NCBI RefSeq assembly: GCF_918698155.1
Contig: NZ_CAKKLX010000019.1
Span: forward strand, 26,051-90,050
Length of the DNA: 64,000 bases
Reading direction: 5' to 3'
Source: Roseomonas sp. CECT 9278
Lineage (GTDB): Bacteria > Pseudomonadota > Alphaproteobacteria > Acetobacterales > Acetobacteraceae
The position numbers were made by a program, and so were the translations under genes. Shown one piece after another: positions 1 through 9,345 of the stretch; positions within the stretch are counted from its first letter, which is position 1; each line of letters starts with the position of its first letter. The notes beneath the pieces were generated by a model that saw only the letters and a program-made list of their open reading frames with translations, was not told where the DNA came from and searched no databases.

Positions 1-1
1 T

Positions 2-283
2 GGCACCGGCCGGCTCACCCAGAACCGCGGCACCGGCACCGCCTGCGGGCCGGAGACCATGGACCGCCGCTTCACCATCCAGGGCGGGCGCATCGCCTTC
101 CCCTACGACCCGCGCACCGGCATCGACTTCAACGGCCCGATCGGCGCCGATGGCCGGTTCGAGATCGTCAACGGCCCCAACCGCTTCTCCGGCCAGGCGA
201 CGGGGTCGACCATGACGGCCACCTTCAGCGGGCGCGTCTGCGAACGGCAGTTCCAGTTCCGCCGCCGCGCCGGCGCCGGCTGA
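2..283 (+). CDS. Hypothetical protein, 3' part only
   Basis: The reading frame is open from the first bases of the window to a TGA at 281-283, so the gene begins outside. The visible ~93 residues contain two cysteines, are rich in Gly, Thr and Phe, and look like short beta-strands (GRIAFPY, GRFEIVN, MTATFSG). That pattern resembles small secreted or periplasmic beta proteins, but no family is recognised. It converges on the metallophosphatase gene that ends 9 bases further on. An internal ATG at 59 exists, but the frame upstream has the same composition and reads as coding, so truncation by the window edge is the better explanation. Confidence 0.55.
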   Translation, partial: GTGRLTQNRGTGTACGPETMDRRFTIQGGRIAFPYDPRTGIDFNGPIGADGRFEIVNGPNRFSGQATGSTMTATFSGRVCERQFQFRRRAGAG

Positions 284-292
284 CGCGGCCGC

Positions 293-1279
293 TCAGCAGG
301 GGTTGGTCCGCACGCGGTCGGTCGGGCCGATCAGCCGGAAGGTCCAGGGATCGGCGGCGGCGGGATCGACCTCGATGACCACCGCGCGCGTGTCCTCGGC
401 ACCGGGGACCATGATGCGCGTGAGGTTCGGCGCCTGCGGCACCGGGCGGTCCTGCAGCCAGGTGTGGATGTCGCCATGCACCAGCAGGACGGGGCGCGCG
501 AAGGAAGCGGCCTCGCGCGCCAGCGCCTCGCGCAGGTCGCGGAAGCCGCTCACCTGGCCGCGGCCGCAACGCTCGGCGAAGTACATCTCGGCCTGGATCG
601 CCAGCACCACGGCGCGCGCATCGCTCCGCCGGGCCTCGGCGAAGGTCGCGCCCAGCCAGGCGAGGTTGGCCGCATTGCGCGCGGCGAATTCCTCGCGCGC
701 GCCTTCGGGCGGGCGGGATGGCGGGGTCTCGCCAGGTTCGGTCGGCAGGTTGTTGTTGCTGCCGGTCACGTGCAGCGTCGCGAACACCACCCCGTCCCGC
801 GCCCAGCGCGCATTCTCGACGAACAGGCGATGCGCCGCGTCGGCATCGGCCTGGCGCGTCAGCGGCATCGGCCGGCGGCCCAGGCTGGCGGCATCGCGGA
901 AGAAGCGCGCGCGGATCAGCGCCAGGCGCTCGAGCGGATCGAAGCGCCCGCCGCGATCCTGCCAGCAATCGGTCCATTCATTGTCGCCGGGCGTATAGAC
1001 CAGCGGGTGGTTCGCCAACGACATCCAGGCGAAGGCGCGCAGCACCGTGGCGTCGGTGCAGACCTCCGACCCGCCCTTGGTGTCGCCCACGAAGATGCTG
1101 AAGGCCGGGCTGGCGGCGTTGATCTCGCGCATCAGGGCGGCGACGCGGCCTTCCTCGGCCGGGCAGTCCTGCGGCCGCGCCGGACTGCAATAGGGCATGT
1201 CGCCGAAGGCGACGAAGCGGAAGGGCTCCGCCGCGGCGGGGGCGGCGACCAGCAACAGCAGGGCAAGGAACAGGCGCAT
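293..1279 (-). CDS. Secreted metallophosphatase-like protein
   Basis: A 328-residue protein with a clear signal peptide (about residues 1-17), so probably periplasmic. Motifs follow the calcineurin-type metallophosphoesterase order: FGD at 25-27, GD at 65-66, GDNEW at 98-102 and HGDIH at 268-272, which would supply the two-metal site. The substrate cannot be read from the sequence. The frame stays open far upstream, but the ATG at 1279 is chosen because the signal peptide follows it directly. It is transcribed divergently from queA with 66 bases between the starts. Nothing nearby links it to the queuosine pathway. Confidence 0.8.
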   Translation of the reverse strand: MRLFLALLLLVAAPAAAEPFRFVAFGDMPYCSPARPQDCPAEEGRVAALMREINAASPAFSIFVGDTKGGSEVCTDATVLRAFAWMSLANHPLVYTPGDNEWTDCWQDRGGRFDPLERLALIRARFFRDAASLGRRPMPLTRQADADAAHRLFVENARWARDGVVFATLHVTGSNNNLPTEPGETPPSRPPEGAREEFAARNAANLAWLGATFAEARRSDARAVVLAIQAEMYFAERCGRGQVSGFRDLREALAREAASFARPVLLVHGDIHTWLQDRPVPQAPNLTRIMVPGAEDTRAVVIEVDPAAADPWTFRLIGPTDRVRTNPC

Positions 1280-1345
1280 CGCGGGACTCCGGCGGGGCAA
1301 TGGGCCAGCATCGCGCGGCCGGCGCCGCCCCGCCATCACGGCTCC

Positions 1346-2674
1346 ATGACAGCGGCGGTTGCGCCGGCGCGCCCCAGGCGGTACGGCCCCCCCGCCGTGC
1401 CCGACGCCGCCGCCCCGCTCCGTACCGCGGATTTCGACTTCCACCTGCCCGAGGACCTGGTCGCCCAGGCCCCCGCGCGGCCGCGCGATGCCGCGCGCCT
1501 GCTGGTGGTGCGCCCCGATGGCCTGGCCGATGCCGGCGTGCGCGACCTGCCATCCCTGCTGCGCCCCGGCGACATCATGGTGGTGAACGACACGCGGGTG
1601 ATCCCCGCGCGGCTGCGCGCGCGCCGCGGCGCCGCGCGCATCGAGGTCATGTTGAACCGCGCCGAGGCCGGTGGGGTGTGGCACGCACTGGTCCGCAATG
1701 CGCGGCGGCTGCGTGCCGGCGACATCATCACGATCGACGGCGCGCCCGGCTGTTGCGCGACCGTGCTCTCGGCGCCGCAGGACGGCGCGGTGATGCTGGA
1801 TTTCGGCCCCGACCAGGCGGCGCTGGCCGCGGCGCTCGACCAGGCCGGCGAGATCCCGCTGCCGCCCTACATCACCCGCGCCGAGGGCCCGCGCGCCGAG
1901 GACGCGGCCGACTACCAGACCATCTTCGCCGAACGCCCCGGCGCCGTTGCCGCGCCCACCGCCAGCCTGCACTTCACGCCGGCGCTGATCCAGGCGCTGG
2001 ACGCGCGCGGCGTGCGGCGCGCGACCGTCACGCTGCATGTCGGCGCCGGCACCTTCCTGCCGATGCGCACGGACGACCCGCGCGCGCACCGCCTGCACGC
2101 CGAATGGGGCGAGGTCACGGACCAGGCCGCCACCGCCATCAACGCCGCGCGCGCAGCGGGCGGGCGCGTGGTCGCGATCGGCACCACCGCGCTGCGCCTG
2201 CTGGAATCCGCGGTGGACCAGGACGGGACGGTGCGGACCTTCCGCGGGTTGACCGACATCTTCCTGCTGCCCGGCCACGTCTTCCGCAGCGCCGACCTGC
2301 TGATGACCAACTTCCACCTGCCGCGCAGCACGCTGTTCATGCTGGTCTGCGCCTTCGCCGGCACGCGGCGCATGACGGCGGCGTATGACCATGCCGTAGC
2401 GCAGCGGTATCGCTTCTATTCGTATGGCGATGCGTCGCTGCTGGGGCGCGCGGATTGCCGCGCGACGCTGGAGCGCGCGGACAACCGCGCGATGCTGGAG
2501 CGCGCGGACAACCGCGCGACGCTGGAGCGCGCGGACAACCGCGCGACGCTGGAGCGCGCGGACAACCGCGCGACGCTGGAGCGCGCGGACAACCGCGCGA
2601 CGCTGGAGCGCGCGGACAACCACGCGACGCTGGAACGCGCGGACAACCACGCGACGCTGGAGCGCGCGCCATGA
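1346..2674 (+). CDS. queA: S-adenosylmethionine:tRNA ribosyltransferase-isomerase with repeat tail
   Basis: QueA transfers and isomerises the ribosyl part of SAM onto preQ1-modified tRNA, giving epoxyqueuosine. Typical QueA segments are present: [14 protein letters not shown] near the N-terminus, [10 protein letters not shown] in the middle, [14 protein letters not shown] and [12 protein letters not shown] near the normal C-terminus. At 442 residues it is longer than the usual ~350. The excess is a ~25-residue N-terminal extension and a C-terminal tail of eight 9-residue units close to [13 protein letters not shown] at 1397 would remove much of the N-terminal extension, so the start is uncertain. 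The stop overlaps the tgt start as ATGA. It opens the queuosine operon. Confidence 0.95.
   Translation: MTAAVAPARPRRYGPPAVPDAAAPLRTADFDFHLPEDLVAQAPARPRDAARLLVVRPDGLADAGVRDLPSLLRPGDIMVVNDTRVIPARLRARRGAARIEVMLNRAEAGGVWHALVRNARRLRAGDIITIDGAPGCCATVLSAPQDGAVMLDFGPDQAALAAALDQAGEIPLPPYITRAEGPRAEDAADYQTIFAERPGAVAAPTASLHFTPALIQALDARGVRRATVTLHVGAGTFLPMRTDDPRAHRLHAEWGEVTDQAATAINAARAAGGRVVAIGTTALRLLESAVDQDGTVRTFRGLTDIFLLPGHVFRSADLLMTNFHLPRSTLFMLVCAFAGTRRMTAAYDHAVAQRYRFYSYGDASLLGRADCRATLERADNRAMLERADNRATLERADNRATLERADNRATLERADNRATLERADNHATLERADNHATLERAP
2441..2670 (+). repeat. 27-bp tandem repeat (8 units plus a partial) inside queA
   Basis: Eight consecutive 27-bp units start at 2441 and continue to 2656, followed by a 14-bp partial copy that runs into the tgt start. 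The unit encodes L-E-R-A-D-N-R-A-T. The first unit is most diverged (LGRADCRAT), the second ends in Met, and the last two have His for Arg. Because 27 is a multiple of three, copy number can change without a frameshift. All six frames are open across the array. There are no spacers between units, so it is a minisatellite and not CRISPR. Confidence 0.95.
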
Positions 2675-3789
2675 CGCTGCACTGGACCCGCGCCGCGACC
2701 GACGGCGCCGCACGCGCCGGGGTGCTGCACACCGCGCATGGCGAGGTGCCCACGCCGGTCTTCATGCCGGTCGGCACCGCGGGCACGGTCAAGGCGATGA
2801 CCGCGGATGCGGTGCGGTCCACCGGCGCGCGCATGGTGCTCGGCAACACCTATCACCTGATGCTGCGCCCGGGTGCCGAGCGCGTCGCGCGCCTGGGTGG
2901 CCTGCACCGCATGATGGACTGGCACGGCCCGATCCTGACGGATTCCGGCGGCTTCCAGGTCATGTCGCTGTCCGGGCTGCGCAAGATGGACGAGGACGGC
3001 GTGACCTTCCGCAGCCATGTGGATGGGTCGAAGCACCGCCTGACGCCGGAGCGCAGCATCGAGATCCAGCGCCTGCTCGGCGCCGACGTGACGATGTCCT
3101 TCGACGAATGCACGCCCTTCCCCGCCACCGAGGCGCAGGCCGCGACATCGATGCGGCTGTCGATGCGCTGGGCGGCGCGCGGGCGGGAGGCGTTCACCCC
3201 GCGCGACGGCCACGGGCTGTTCGGCATCGTGCAGGGCGGCGTATTCCCGGCGCTGCGCGCGGAAAGCGTGGAGGCACTCACCCGCATCGGCTTCGAGGGA
3301 TACGCCGTGGGCGGGCTGGCCGTTGGCGAAGGCCAGCAGATGATGTTCGGCGTGCTGGACAGCACCGTACCGCTGCTGCCGGTGGGCAGCGCGCGCTACC
3401 TTATGGGCGTGGGAACGCCGGCCGACCTGGTGGGCGCGGTGCGCCGCGGCATCGACATGTTCGACTGCGTGATGCCCACCCGATCGGGCCGCACCGGGCG
3501 GGCCTATACCCGGCGCGGCGTGATCAACATCCGCAACGCCCGCCATGCCGAGGATGACCGCCCGCTCGACCCCGATTGCGCCTGCCCGGCCTGCGCGCGG
3601 CATTCGCGTGCCTATCTGCATCACCTGTTCAAGGCAGGGGAGATGCTCGGGCCGATGCTGCTGACCTGGCACAATATCCAGTACTATCAGGACCTGATGG
3701 CCGAACTGCGCGCGGCGATCCTGGCCGGGACGTTCGAAGCCACCGCGGCGCGCATCGACGCCGCCTGGAGCGAGGAGAAGGCCGCATGA
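2671..3789 (+). CDS. tgt: tRNA-guanine transglycosylase
   Basis: Exchanges guanine for preQ1 at the wobble position of tRNAs with GUN anticodons, the step before QueA. The 372-residue length is standard. Visible signatures include the [10 protein letters not shown] segment, the catalytic region [38 protein letters not shown] and the zinc site [10 protein letters not shown] followed by LTWHNIQYY. The ATG at 2671 overlaps the queA stop and lies immediately after the queA repeat array, so there is no separate intergenic ribosome site and initiation probably depends on queA translation. The stop overlaps the queF start as ATGA. Confidence 0.97.
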   Translation: MTLHWTRAATDGAARAGVLHTAHGEVPTPVFMPVGTAGTVKAMTADAVRSTGARMVLGNTYHLMLRPGAERVARLGGLHRMMDWHGPILTDSGGFQVMSLSGLRKMDEDGVTFRSHVDGSKHRLTPERSIEIQRLLGADVTMSFDECTPFPATEAQAATSMRLSMRWAARGREAFTPRDGHGLFGIVQGGVFPALRAESVEALTRIGFEGYAVGGLAVGEGQQMMFGVLDSTVPLLPVGSARYLMGVGTPADLVGAVRRGIDMFDCVMPTRSGRTGRAYTRRGVINIRNARHAEDDRPLDPDCACPACARHSRAYLHHLFKAGEMLGPMLLTWHNIQYYQDLMAELRAAILAGTFEATAARIDAAWSEEKAA

Positions 3790-4247
3790 GCGAGGATTAT
3801 TCCGGCCTGACGCAGCTCGGCCAACCCACCGCCCTGCCGCGCAGCCCCGAGGACGCGGTGTTGGAACGCGTCCCCGCGCCGCACCAGGGGTTGCGATACT
3901 GCGTGCGCTTCACCGCGCCGGAATTCACCTCGCTGTGCCCGCTCACCGGCCAGCCGGATTTCGCGCATCTGGTGATCGACTACGTGCCGGGCGAATGGAT
4001 CGTCGAGAGCAAGTCGCTCAAGAACTACCTGGCGTCCTTCCGCAACCACGGCGCCTTCCACGAAGCCTGCACGCTGGATATCGCGCAGCGGCTGGTCGCG
4101 CTGCTGGCGCCGGTGTGGCTGCGGATCGGCGGCTACTGGTATCCGCGCGGCGGGATTCCGATCGACGTGTTCTGGCAATCCGGCGCGCCGCCGGATGCGG
4201 TGTGGATCCCGGCGCAGGAGGTCCAGCCTTATCGTGGGCGCGGCTGA
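3786..4247 (+). CDS. queF: NADPH-dependent 7-cyano-7-deazaguanine reductase, short form
   Basis: Reduces the nitrile preQ0 to the amine preQ1, which Tgt inserts into tRNA. The 153-residue protein is the single-domain (Bacillus-type) form. The catalytic Cys51 lies in [13 protein letters not shown], and the family motif [10 protein letters not shown] follows near residue 80. It begins at an ATG overlapping the tgt stop. The last ~14 bases overlap the start of queG, which reads a different frame. Confidence 0.96.
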   Translation: MSEDYSGLTQLGQPTALPRSPEDAVLERVPAPHQGLRYCVRFTAPEFTSLCPLTGQPDFAHLVIDYVPGEWIVESKSLKNYLASFRNHGAFHEACTLDIAQRLVALLAPVWLRIGGYWYPRGGIPIDVFWQSGAPPDAVWIPAQEVQPYRGRG

Positions 4248-5271
4248 CGCCATTCGCGCGGAGGCGCTGTCCATCGGCTTCGATGCCGTGGGGTTTGCGC
4301 GCGCGCATCTCGGCGCGGAAGTCCGGGAACGGCTGATGCATTTCCTGGCGGAAGGCCGCCACGGGTCGATGGGATGGATGGCGGATCGCGCGGAACAGCG
4401 CGCGCATCCGCAGGCGTTGTGGTCGGAGGCGGTGTCCGTCGTCGTGCTCGGCCTGAACTACGGGCCGGACTCCGATCCATTGGAAACGCTGGCGCAGCGC
4501 GACCGCGCCACCGTCAGCGTCTATGCGCGCAACCGCGACTATCACGACGTGCTGAAGAAGCGGCTGAAGGCGCTGGCGCGCTGGATGGTGGCGCGCTGGC
4601 CCGACGCCGGGGTGAAGGTGTTCGTCGATACGGCGCCGGTGGCGGAGAAGCCGCTGGCGCAGGCGGCGGGGCTGGGCTGGCAAGGCAAGCATACCAACCT
4701 GGTGTCGCGCGGCCTGGGGTCGTGGCTGTTTCTCGGCGAAGTCTTCACCACGCTGGACCTCGGCGCCGGCGAGGCGGAGCGCGACCATTGCGGGTCGTGC
4801 CGCGCCTGCCTCGATGCCTGCCCGACCGCGGCGTTTCCGGCGCCGTATGAGCTGGATGCGCGGCGCTGCATTTCCTACCTGACGATCGAACACCGCGGAC
4901 CGATCGATGTCGCGCTGCGGCCGCTGATGGGCAATCGCATCTATGGCTGCGACGACTGCCTGGCGGTGTGCCCGTGGAACAAGTTCGCGCAGGCGCATAG
5001 CGAACCAGCCTTCGCGCCGCGGGATGCCTTGCGCGCGCCGTTGCTGGCGGACCTCGCGGCGCTGGATGATGGCGCGTTCCGGGCGATGTTCTCGGGCAGC
5101 CCGGTCAAGCGCATCGGGCGCGACCGCTTCGTGCGGAACGTGATGGTGGCGGTGGGCAATTCGGCGGATGCGTCGCTGCGCGAAACCGCTCAGGCGCTGT
5201 GCGAGGATGCCGACCCGGTGGTGGCCGAGGCCGCGCGCTGGGCGGCGGAACGGCTGGAGGGCCTGCGATGA
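4234..5271 (+). CDS. queG: Epoxyqueuosine reductase
   Basis: Cobalamin-dependent iron-sulfur enzyme that reduces epoxyqueuosine to queuosine in tRNA, the final step. The GTG at 4234 is preferred because a strong GCAGGAGG site lies at 4213-4220; an in-frame ATG at 4195 would add 13 poorly conserved residues. With the GTG start the protein has 345 residues. The conserved VDTAPVAEK includes Asp132. Two 4Fe-4S cluster motifs are visible: C186-x2-C189-x2-C192-x3-C196, and C212 with C239-x2-C242-x3-C246. The stop overlaps the queC start (ATGA). Confidence 0.95.
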   Translation: MGAADAIRAEALSIGFDAVGFARAHLGAEVRERLMHFLAEGRHGSMGWMADRAEQRAHPQALWSEAVSVVVLGLNYGPDSDPLETLAQRDRATVSVYARNRDYHDVLKKRLKALARWMVARWPDAGVKVFVDTAPVAEKPLAQAAGLGWQGKHTNLVSRGLGSWLFLGEVFTTLDLGAGEAERDHCGSCRACLDACPTAAFPAPYELDARRCISYLTIEHRGPIDVALRPLMGNRIYGCDDCLAVCPWNKFAQAHSEPAFAPRDALRAPLLADLAALDDGAFRAMFSGSPVKRIGRDRFVRNVMVAVGNSADASLRETAQALCEDADPVVAEAARWAAERLEGLR

Positions 5272-5954
5272 GGGATGACGCCGCGCTGGTGCTGTTCTCC
5301 GGCGGGCAGGATTCCGCGACCTGCCTCGCCTGGGCGCTCGATCGCTTCGCGCATGTGGAAACCCTCGGCTTCGACTACGGCCAGCGGCACCGCGTGGAGC
5401 TCGATGTGCGCGACGCCTTCCGCGCGGCGGTGCCGTCCGCGCGGCTTGGGCCTGACCACCTGCTGCGGCTCGATGCGCTGGGTGCCATCTCCGACACCGC
5501 GTTGACGCGCGAGGCGGAGATCGCCATGGGCGCCGAGGGCCTGCCCAATACCTTCGTGCCCGGGCGCAACATCGTGTTCCTGACCTTTGCGGCGGCGCTG
5601 GCCTATCGGCGCGGGCTGAAGCACATCGTCGCCGGCATGTGCGAGACGGATTACTCCGGCTATCCGGATTGCCGCGACGACACCATCAAGGCGTTGCAGG
5701 TGGCGCTGAACCTGGGGATGGAACGCCGCTTCGTGCTGCACACGCCGCTGATGTGGCTGACCAAGGGCGATACCTGGCGGCTGGCGGAGACGCTCGGCGG
5801 GCGAGCGCTGGTGGATGCGGTGGTCGAGCATACGCACACCTGCTACCTGGGTGACCGGACCCATCGTCATCCCTGGGGCTATGGCTGCGGCACCTGCCCG
5901 GCTTGTGATTTGCGCGCCAGGGGTTGGCAGGATTTCGTGTCGGAGCGGCTATGA
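5268..5954 (+). CDS. queC: 7-cyano-7-deazaguanine synthase
   Basis: Converts 7-carboxy-7-deazaguanine to preQ0 using ATP and ammonia, supplying the QueF substrate. The 228-residue protein has the PP-loop [10 protein letters not shown] near residue 10, [10 protein letters not shown] in the middle, and the C-terminal zinc site [13 protein letters not shown]. Its ATG overlaps the queG stop and its stop overlaps the transporter start. The enzymes making the earlier precursor (FolE, QueD, QueE) are not in this window. Confidence 0.96.
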   Translation: MRDDAALVLFSGGQDSATCLAWALDRFAHVETLGFDYGQRHRVELDVRDAFRAAVPSARLGPDHLLRLDALGAISDTALTREAEIAMGAEGLPNTFVPGRNIVFLTFAAALAYRRGLKHIVAGMCETDYSGYPDCRDDTIKALQVALNLGMERRFVLHTPLMWLTKGDTWRLAETLGGRALVDAVVEHTHTCYLGDRTHRHPWGYGCGTCPACDLRARGWQDFVSERL

Positions 5955-6508
5955 AAGTGACCCCGCGTGGCGAGGGCGTGCTGGCGCTGATCGGCTTCGG
6001 GCTGTGCATCCCGTTGGCGAATTGGCTGATCGGGAATGTCGGGACGTATTGCGTGCCTGGTGGGCCCTGCCTGGTGCCTGTGGCGCCGGGGCTGATGGCA
6101 CCGTCGGGCGTGTTGATGATCGGGTTGGCGCTGGTGTTGCGGGATCTGGTGCAGCGGCGGCTTGGCGTGGGCTGGGCGGCGCTGGCGGTGCTGGCCGGTG
6201 CCGCGCTGTCGGGCTTCGTGGCGCCGCCGGCCTTGGTGGTGGCTTCGGCGGTGGCGTTCCTGTTGAGCGAGTTCGCTGACCTTGCGGTGTTCACGCCGTT
6301 GCAGCGGCGGGGCCTGGTGATGGCGGTGGCGGCGAGCAGCGTGGTTGGCCTGGTGGTCGACAGCGTGGTGTTCCTGTGGCTGGCCTTCGGCAGCCTGGAA
6401 TTCCTGTCGGGCCAGGTGGTGGGCAAGGCGTGGATGGTGCTGCTGTCGTTGCCCTTGGTGGCGTTGTTGCGTCGCCGTGATGCCTTGCGGGGTGTTTTGC
6501 CTGTGTAA
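5951..6508 (+). CDS. VUT-family transporter, probable queuosine precursor importer
   Basis: A 185-residue, highly hydrophobic protein with about five or six membrane segments. Sequence elements such as [25 protein letters not shown] and [16 protein letters not shown] match the Vut_1 family (COG1738, YhhQ/QPTR), known to import preQ0, preQ1 or queuine. Its ATG overlaps the queC stop. Operon position strongly supports a queuosine-precursor role; the exact ligand is inference. It is followed by a strong hairpin. Confidence 0.85.
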   Translation: MKVTPRGEGVLALIGFGLCIPLANWLIGNVGTYCVPGGPCLVPVAPGLMAPSGVLMIGLALVLRDLVQRRLGVGWAALAVLAGAALSGFVAPPALVVASAVAFLLSEFADLAVFTPLQRRGLVMAVAASSVVGLVVDSVVFLWLAFGSLEFLSGQVVGKAWMVLLSLPLVALLRRRDALRGVLPV

Positions 6509-6515
6509 CCGCGGT

Positions 6516-6564
6516 CCAGGGGGCCGCAGCCCCCTGGCGGGGGTCGAGGGGGCGGAGCCCCTCG
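6516..6564. terminator. Tandem hairpins between convergent genes
   Basis: Two adjacent perfect inverted repeats: CCAGGGGG/CCCCCTGG at 6516-6523 and 6530-6537, and CGAGGGG/CCCCTCG at 6545-6551 and 6558-6564, each with a 6-base loop. They lie between the end of the que operon and the end of the opposing binding-protein gene. Probably a two-way terminator; no long T-run is present except CCTTTA after the second stem. Confidence 0.65.
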
Positions 6565-6567
6565 CCT

Positions 6568-8148
6568 TTATGCGCGCCGTACGTTCCAGAAGGTCGCGAA
6601 GCCTTCCAGGATTCCGGTGATATTGCTGCGATACGCCGTCGGCTGCAGATACTGCCCCGCCGGGTAATAGGGCACTTCCTTCATCGCTTCGAGCTGGATG
6701 TCGCGGCAGATTGCCTGCTGGGCGGCCTGGTCGGGGGCGCGGAACCAGGCGTCGCGCAACTCCTCGATGCGCGGCATGGTCGCCCAGCCGGCGTATCCGG
6801 CCTCGCCATTGCCGCGCAGCGCGATGTGGCCGGCGGGGTTGAGCCAGTCGGTGCCGGCCCAGTTGGTCATGAAGGCGGACCAGCCGCCGTCGCTGACCGG
6901 CCCCTTGCGGTTGCGGCGCTGGAGCATGGCGTTGAATTCGACCGAAAAGATCTCGACGTCCATGCCCGCCTGGCGGAACTGGTCTTCCATCACCGCGCCC
7001 ATGGCGGCGTTGGGGGCGGAGGTTGAGGGGATCATGAAGACCACCTTCTCGCCGCGGTAGCCGGCGGCGCGCAGGTCGGCGCGCACCTTCGCGTAGTCGC
7101 GCGGGCCGCGCAGCACGTCGAGGCCGGCGTCCGACGCCATCGGCGTGCCTGGCGCGAAGAAGCCGAGCGGGACGTGCATCAGGCTGGTGTCGCTGCCGAC
7201 CAGGGACTGCATGCAGGCGGTCTGGTCGATGGCACCCCACAGCGCGCGGCGGATGGCGGGGTTGTCGAAGGGTGGCTGGAGGTGATTGACGCGCACCATG
7301 CCCACGAAGCCCGAGGTATCGAGCACGCGTATCGTGACGTTGCGCGCGCGGCGCAGCTGCGGCAGCAGGTCGTGATAGGCGTATTCCTGCCAGTCGCGCT
7401 CACCCGCCACCAGCGCGTTGGTGGCGGTGCTGGAATCCGGCATGACGTGCCATTCGACGCGGTCGAAATGCACGACCTTGGGGCCCGAGGTCCAGGCCAG
7501 CGCGCCGTCGCGCCGCGGCACGTAGCCTTCGAACTTCGTGTAGACATTCAGCGCGCCGGGGACGCGTTCATCCGCCTTGAAGCGGAAGGGGCCGGAGCCG
7601 ACCATCTCGCTCACCTGGCGGAACGGGTCGGTGTTCGCCAGCCGCTCGGGCATCATGGCGCAGACCGGGACCGACGCCTTGCCGAGCGCGATCGGCAGCA
7701 GCGGGAATGGCTGCTTCAGGCGGAAGCGGATGGTGCGGTCGTCGGGGGCGGAGAGCTCGTCCGTCGCTTCCATCAGCGTCGCGCCGAAGGGATCGCGGCG
7801 CGCCCAGCGGCGGATCGACGCCACGCAGTCGCGCGCCAACACGCGCTCGCCGTCGTGGAAGCGCAGGCCTTCGCGCAACGTCAGGTTCCATAGCCTGCCG
7901 TCATTCTCGATGGTGTGGCCGTCCACCATCTGCGGCGTCGCCTGGTAGGCGGCGTCCATGCCGTACAGCGTGTCGAACACCATGTAGCCGTGGTTGCGCG
8001 AGACATAGGCGGTGGTGGTGACGGGATCGAGCGTCACCAGGTCCTGCTGCGGCGTGAAGCGCAGCGTGCTGGCGGATTGCGCGCGGACCAGCGCGGGTCC
8101 GCCGAGGAACGCGGCGCCGGTGGCCGCGAGAAGCGAGCGTCGCTGCAT
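6568..8148 (-). CDS. ABC transporter substrate-binding protein, family 5 (peptide/nickel type)
   Basis: A 526-residue periplasmic binding protein with a Tat-like or Sec signal (MQRRSLLAATGAAFLGG, cleavage after ALVRAQ near residue 23). The segments LTLREGLRFHDGERVLARDCVASIRRW and the later MVGSGPFRFK are typical of the DppA/OppA superfamily. The ATG at 8148 is chosen because the signal sequence starts there. No permease or ATPase gene of its own is adjacent, so the transporter must be completed from elsewhere. It is last in a minus-strand run of binding proteins downstream of a molybdenum hydroxylase, separated from the preceding gene by 174 bases holding short tandem repeats. Confidence 0.9.
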   Translation of the reverse strand: MQRRSLLAATGAAFLGGPALVRAQSASTLRFTPQQDLVTLDPVTTTAYVSRNHGYMVFDTLYGMDAAYQATPQMVDGHTIENDGRLWNLTLREGLRFHDGERVLARDCVASIRRWARRDPFGATLMEATDELSAPDDRTIRFRLKQPFPLLPIALGKASVPVCAMMPERLANTDPFRQVSEMVGSGPFRFKADERVPGALNVYTKFEGYVPRRDGALAWTSGPKVVHFDRVEWHVMPDSSTATNALVAGERDWQEYAYHDLLPQLRRARNVTIRVLDTSGFVGMVRVNHLQPPFDNPAIRRALWGAIDQTACMQSLVGSDTSLMHVPLGFFAPGTPMASDAGLDVLRGPRDYAKVRADLRAAGYRGEKVVFMIPSTSAPNAAMGAVMEDQFRQAGMDVEIFSVEFNAMLQRRNRKGPVSDGGWSAFMTNWAGTDWLNPAGHIALRGNGEAGYAGWATMPRIEELRDAWFRAPDQAAQQAICRDIQLEAMKEVPYYPAGQYLQPTAYRSNITGILEGFATFWNVRRA

Positions 8149-8216
8149 GGCAGGGGTCTCCGTCCGGGGCGATGCGCATGGAAGCCTGCGCGCATCGCTC
8201 GGGATCAGCAATCCCC

Positions 8217-8320
8217 GTGCCGCGGAGCTGCAGACTAGGAATGTGCCGCGGAGCGGCAGACGACGAATGTGCCGCGGAGCGGCGATGACCGCACCCTGCC
8301 GCGAAGCGGCGCAGGCCGCG
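8217..8320 (-). repeat. Four 26-bp intergenic tandem repeats with hairpin cores
   Basis: Four back-to-back 26-bp units start at 8217, 8243, 8269 and 8295. Each begins near GTGCCGCGGAGCGGC, a short inverted repeat GCCGC/GCGGC around a 3-base loop. Units 1-3 are closest; unit 4 is more diverged. The array fills most of the gap between the TctC-type gene and the family-5 binding-protein gene, so it would be in a joint transcript. It could act as a terminator or mRNA stabiliser; this is inference. Confidence 0.85.
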
Positions 8321-8322
8321 CG

Positions 8323-9285
8323 TCAGTCCGCGCGGATGTTGTTCTCGCGCACCACCGCACCCCACTTCGCCACCTCGCGCTGCACGAAGGTGCCGAGCTC
8401 GGTGGGGGAGGACATGATCAGGCGCGCCTGCTGCACATCCTGCATGGTGGTGCGGACGCGCTCCTCGGACAGCGATTCCTTCAGCGCGGCGTTCATGCGC
8501 GCGACAGCATCCTGCGGCGTGCCATGCGGCGCGAACACGCCCCACCAGGCCTCCGCCTCCAGCCCCTGCAGGCCGGCTTGCGCCACGGTCGGCAGGTCGG
8601 CCAGCGCGGGCAGGCGCTGCGGGCCGAACTGCGCGAAGGTCCGCAGCGTGCCCGACCGCGCATGTGGATGCACCACCGCGGCCGAGCCGATCATCATGTC
8701 GACATGCCCGGCCACGGTGTCGTTCACGGCAAGGCCGCCGCTGCGATACGGCAGATGCGTCATGCGCGTGCGGGTCTGGCCCTGCAGCAGGACCATGGTG
8801 AGGTGGCCGATCGTGCCATTGCCGGTGGACCCGAAGGACACCGCATCCGGCCGCGCACGCGCCGCGTTCACCACATCGGTGATCGACTGGAACGGCTTGT
8901 CCGGCTTGGACGCCAGCACATAGGGCGCGCCGCCGATCAGCATGACGGGATCGAGGTCGCGATCCGGATTGAACGGCAGTTGCGGGATCAGCGCCGCGAG
9001 CGTCGCGTGGCTGTCGAAGGTGAGCAGCCAGGTCTGGCCATCCGGGCGCGCCTTCGCCACGGCATCGGTGCCGATCGACCCGGCGGCGCCGCTGCGGTTC
9101 TCGATCACCACGGGGGCACCCAGGCGCTGCGTCAGCCCCGGTGCCACCAGCCGCGCGACGGCATCGGTGGACCCGCCCGGCGCGAAGGGCACGACGATGC
9201 GGATGGAGGCCCCCTGCGCGCGCACGGCAGGCGCGGCGAGGATGGCGGCGGCGCCAAGAACGGCACGGCGGGTCAGGCGGGTCAT
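8323..9285 (-). CDS. Bug/TctC-family tripartite tricarboxylate-type binding protein
   Basis: A 320-residue periplasmic solute receptor. It has an N-terminal signal (MTRLTRRAVLGAAAILAAPAVRA) and family landmarks: IRIVVPFAPGGSTDAVAR, VVIENRSGAAGSIGTDAVAKARPDG, and FGSTGNGTIGHL. Bug proteins bind carboxylates and related small organics for TctAB permeases, but many genomes hold dozens without linked permeases, as here. The ligand is unknown. It sits 60 bases after a second, unrelated binding protein in the same direction. Confidence 0.92.
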   Translation of the reverse strand: MTRLTRRAVLGAAAILAAPAVRAQGASIRIVVPFAPGGSTDAVARLVAPGLTQRLGAPVVIENRSGAAGSIGTDAVAKARPDGQTWLLTFDSHATLAALIPQLPFNPDRDLDPVMLIGGAPYVLASKPDKPFQSITDVVNAARARPDAVSFGSTGNGTIGHLTMVLLQGQTRTRMTHLPYRSGGLAVNDTVAGHVDMMIGSAAVVHPHARSGTLRTFAQFGPQRLPALADLPTVAQAGLQGLEAEAWWGVFAPHGTPQDAVARMNAALKESLSEERVRTTMQDVQQARLIMSSPTELGTFVQREVAKWGAVVRENNIRAD

Positions 9286-9345
9286 GGGCGTTCTCCCGGT
9301 GGAATTGCGCCAGTGATGAGGCGCGCGCGCCGCCAGGGCAAGCCT

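Noticed and set aside
2441..2670. CRISPR array
   Set aside because: Units are contiguous with no spacers, encode protein in frame and show no cas genes nearby.
293..2713. An 806-residue minus-strand gene covering queA
   Set aside because: Only the part up to 1279 encodes a recognisable protein with a signal peptide; the rest is antisense to queA and the repeat array.
8217..8320. CRISPR array or tRNA cluster
   Set aside because: Tandem 26-base units without spacers; no cloverleaf.
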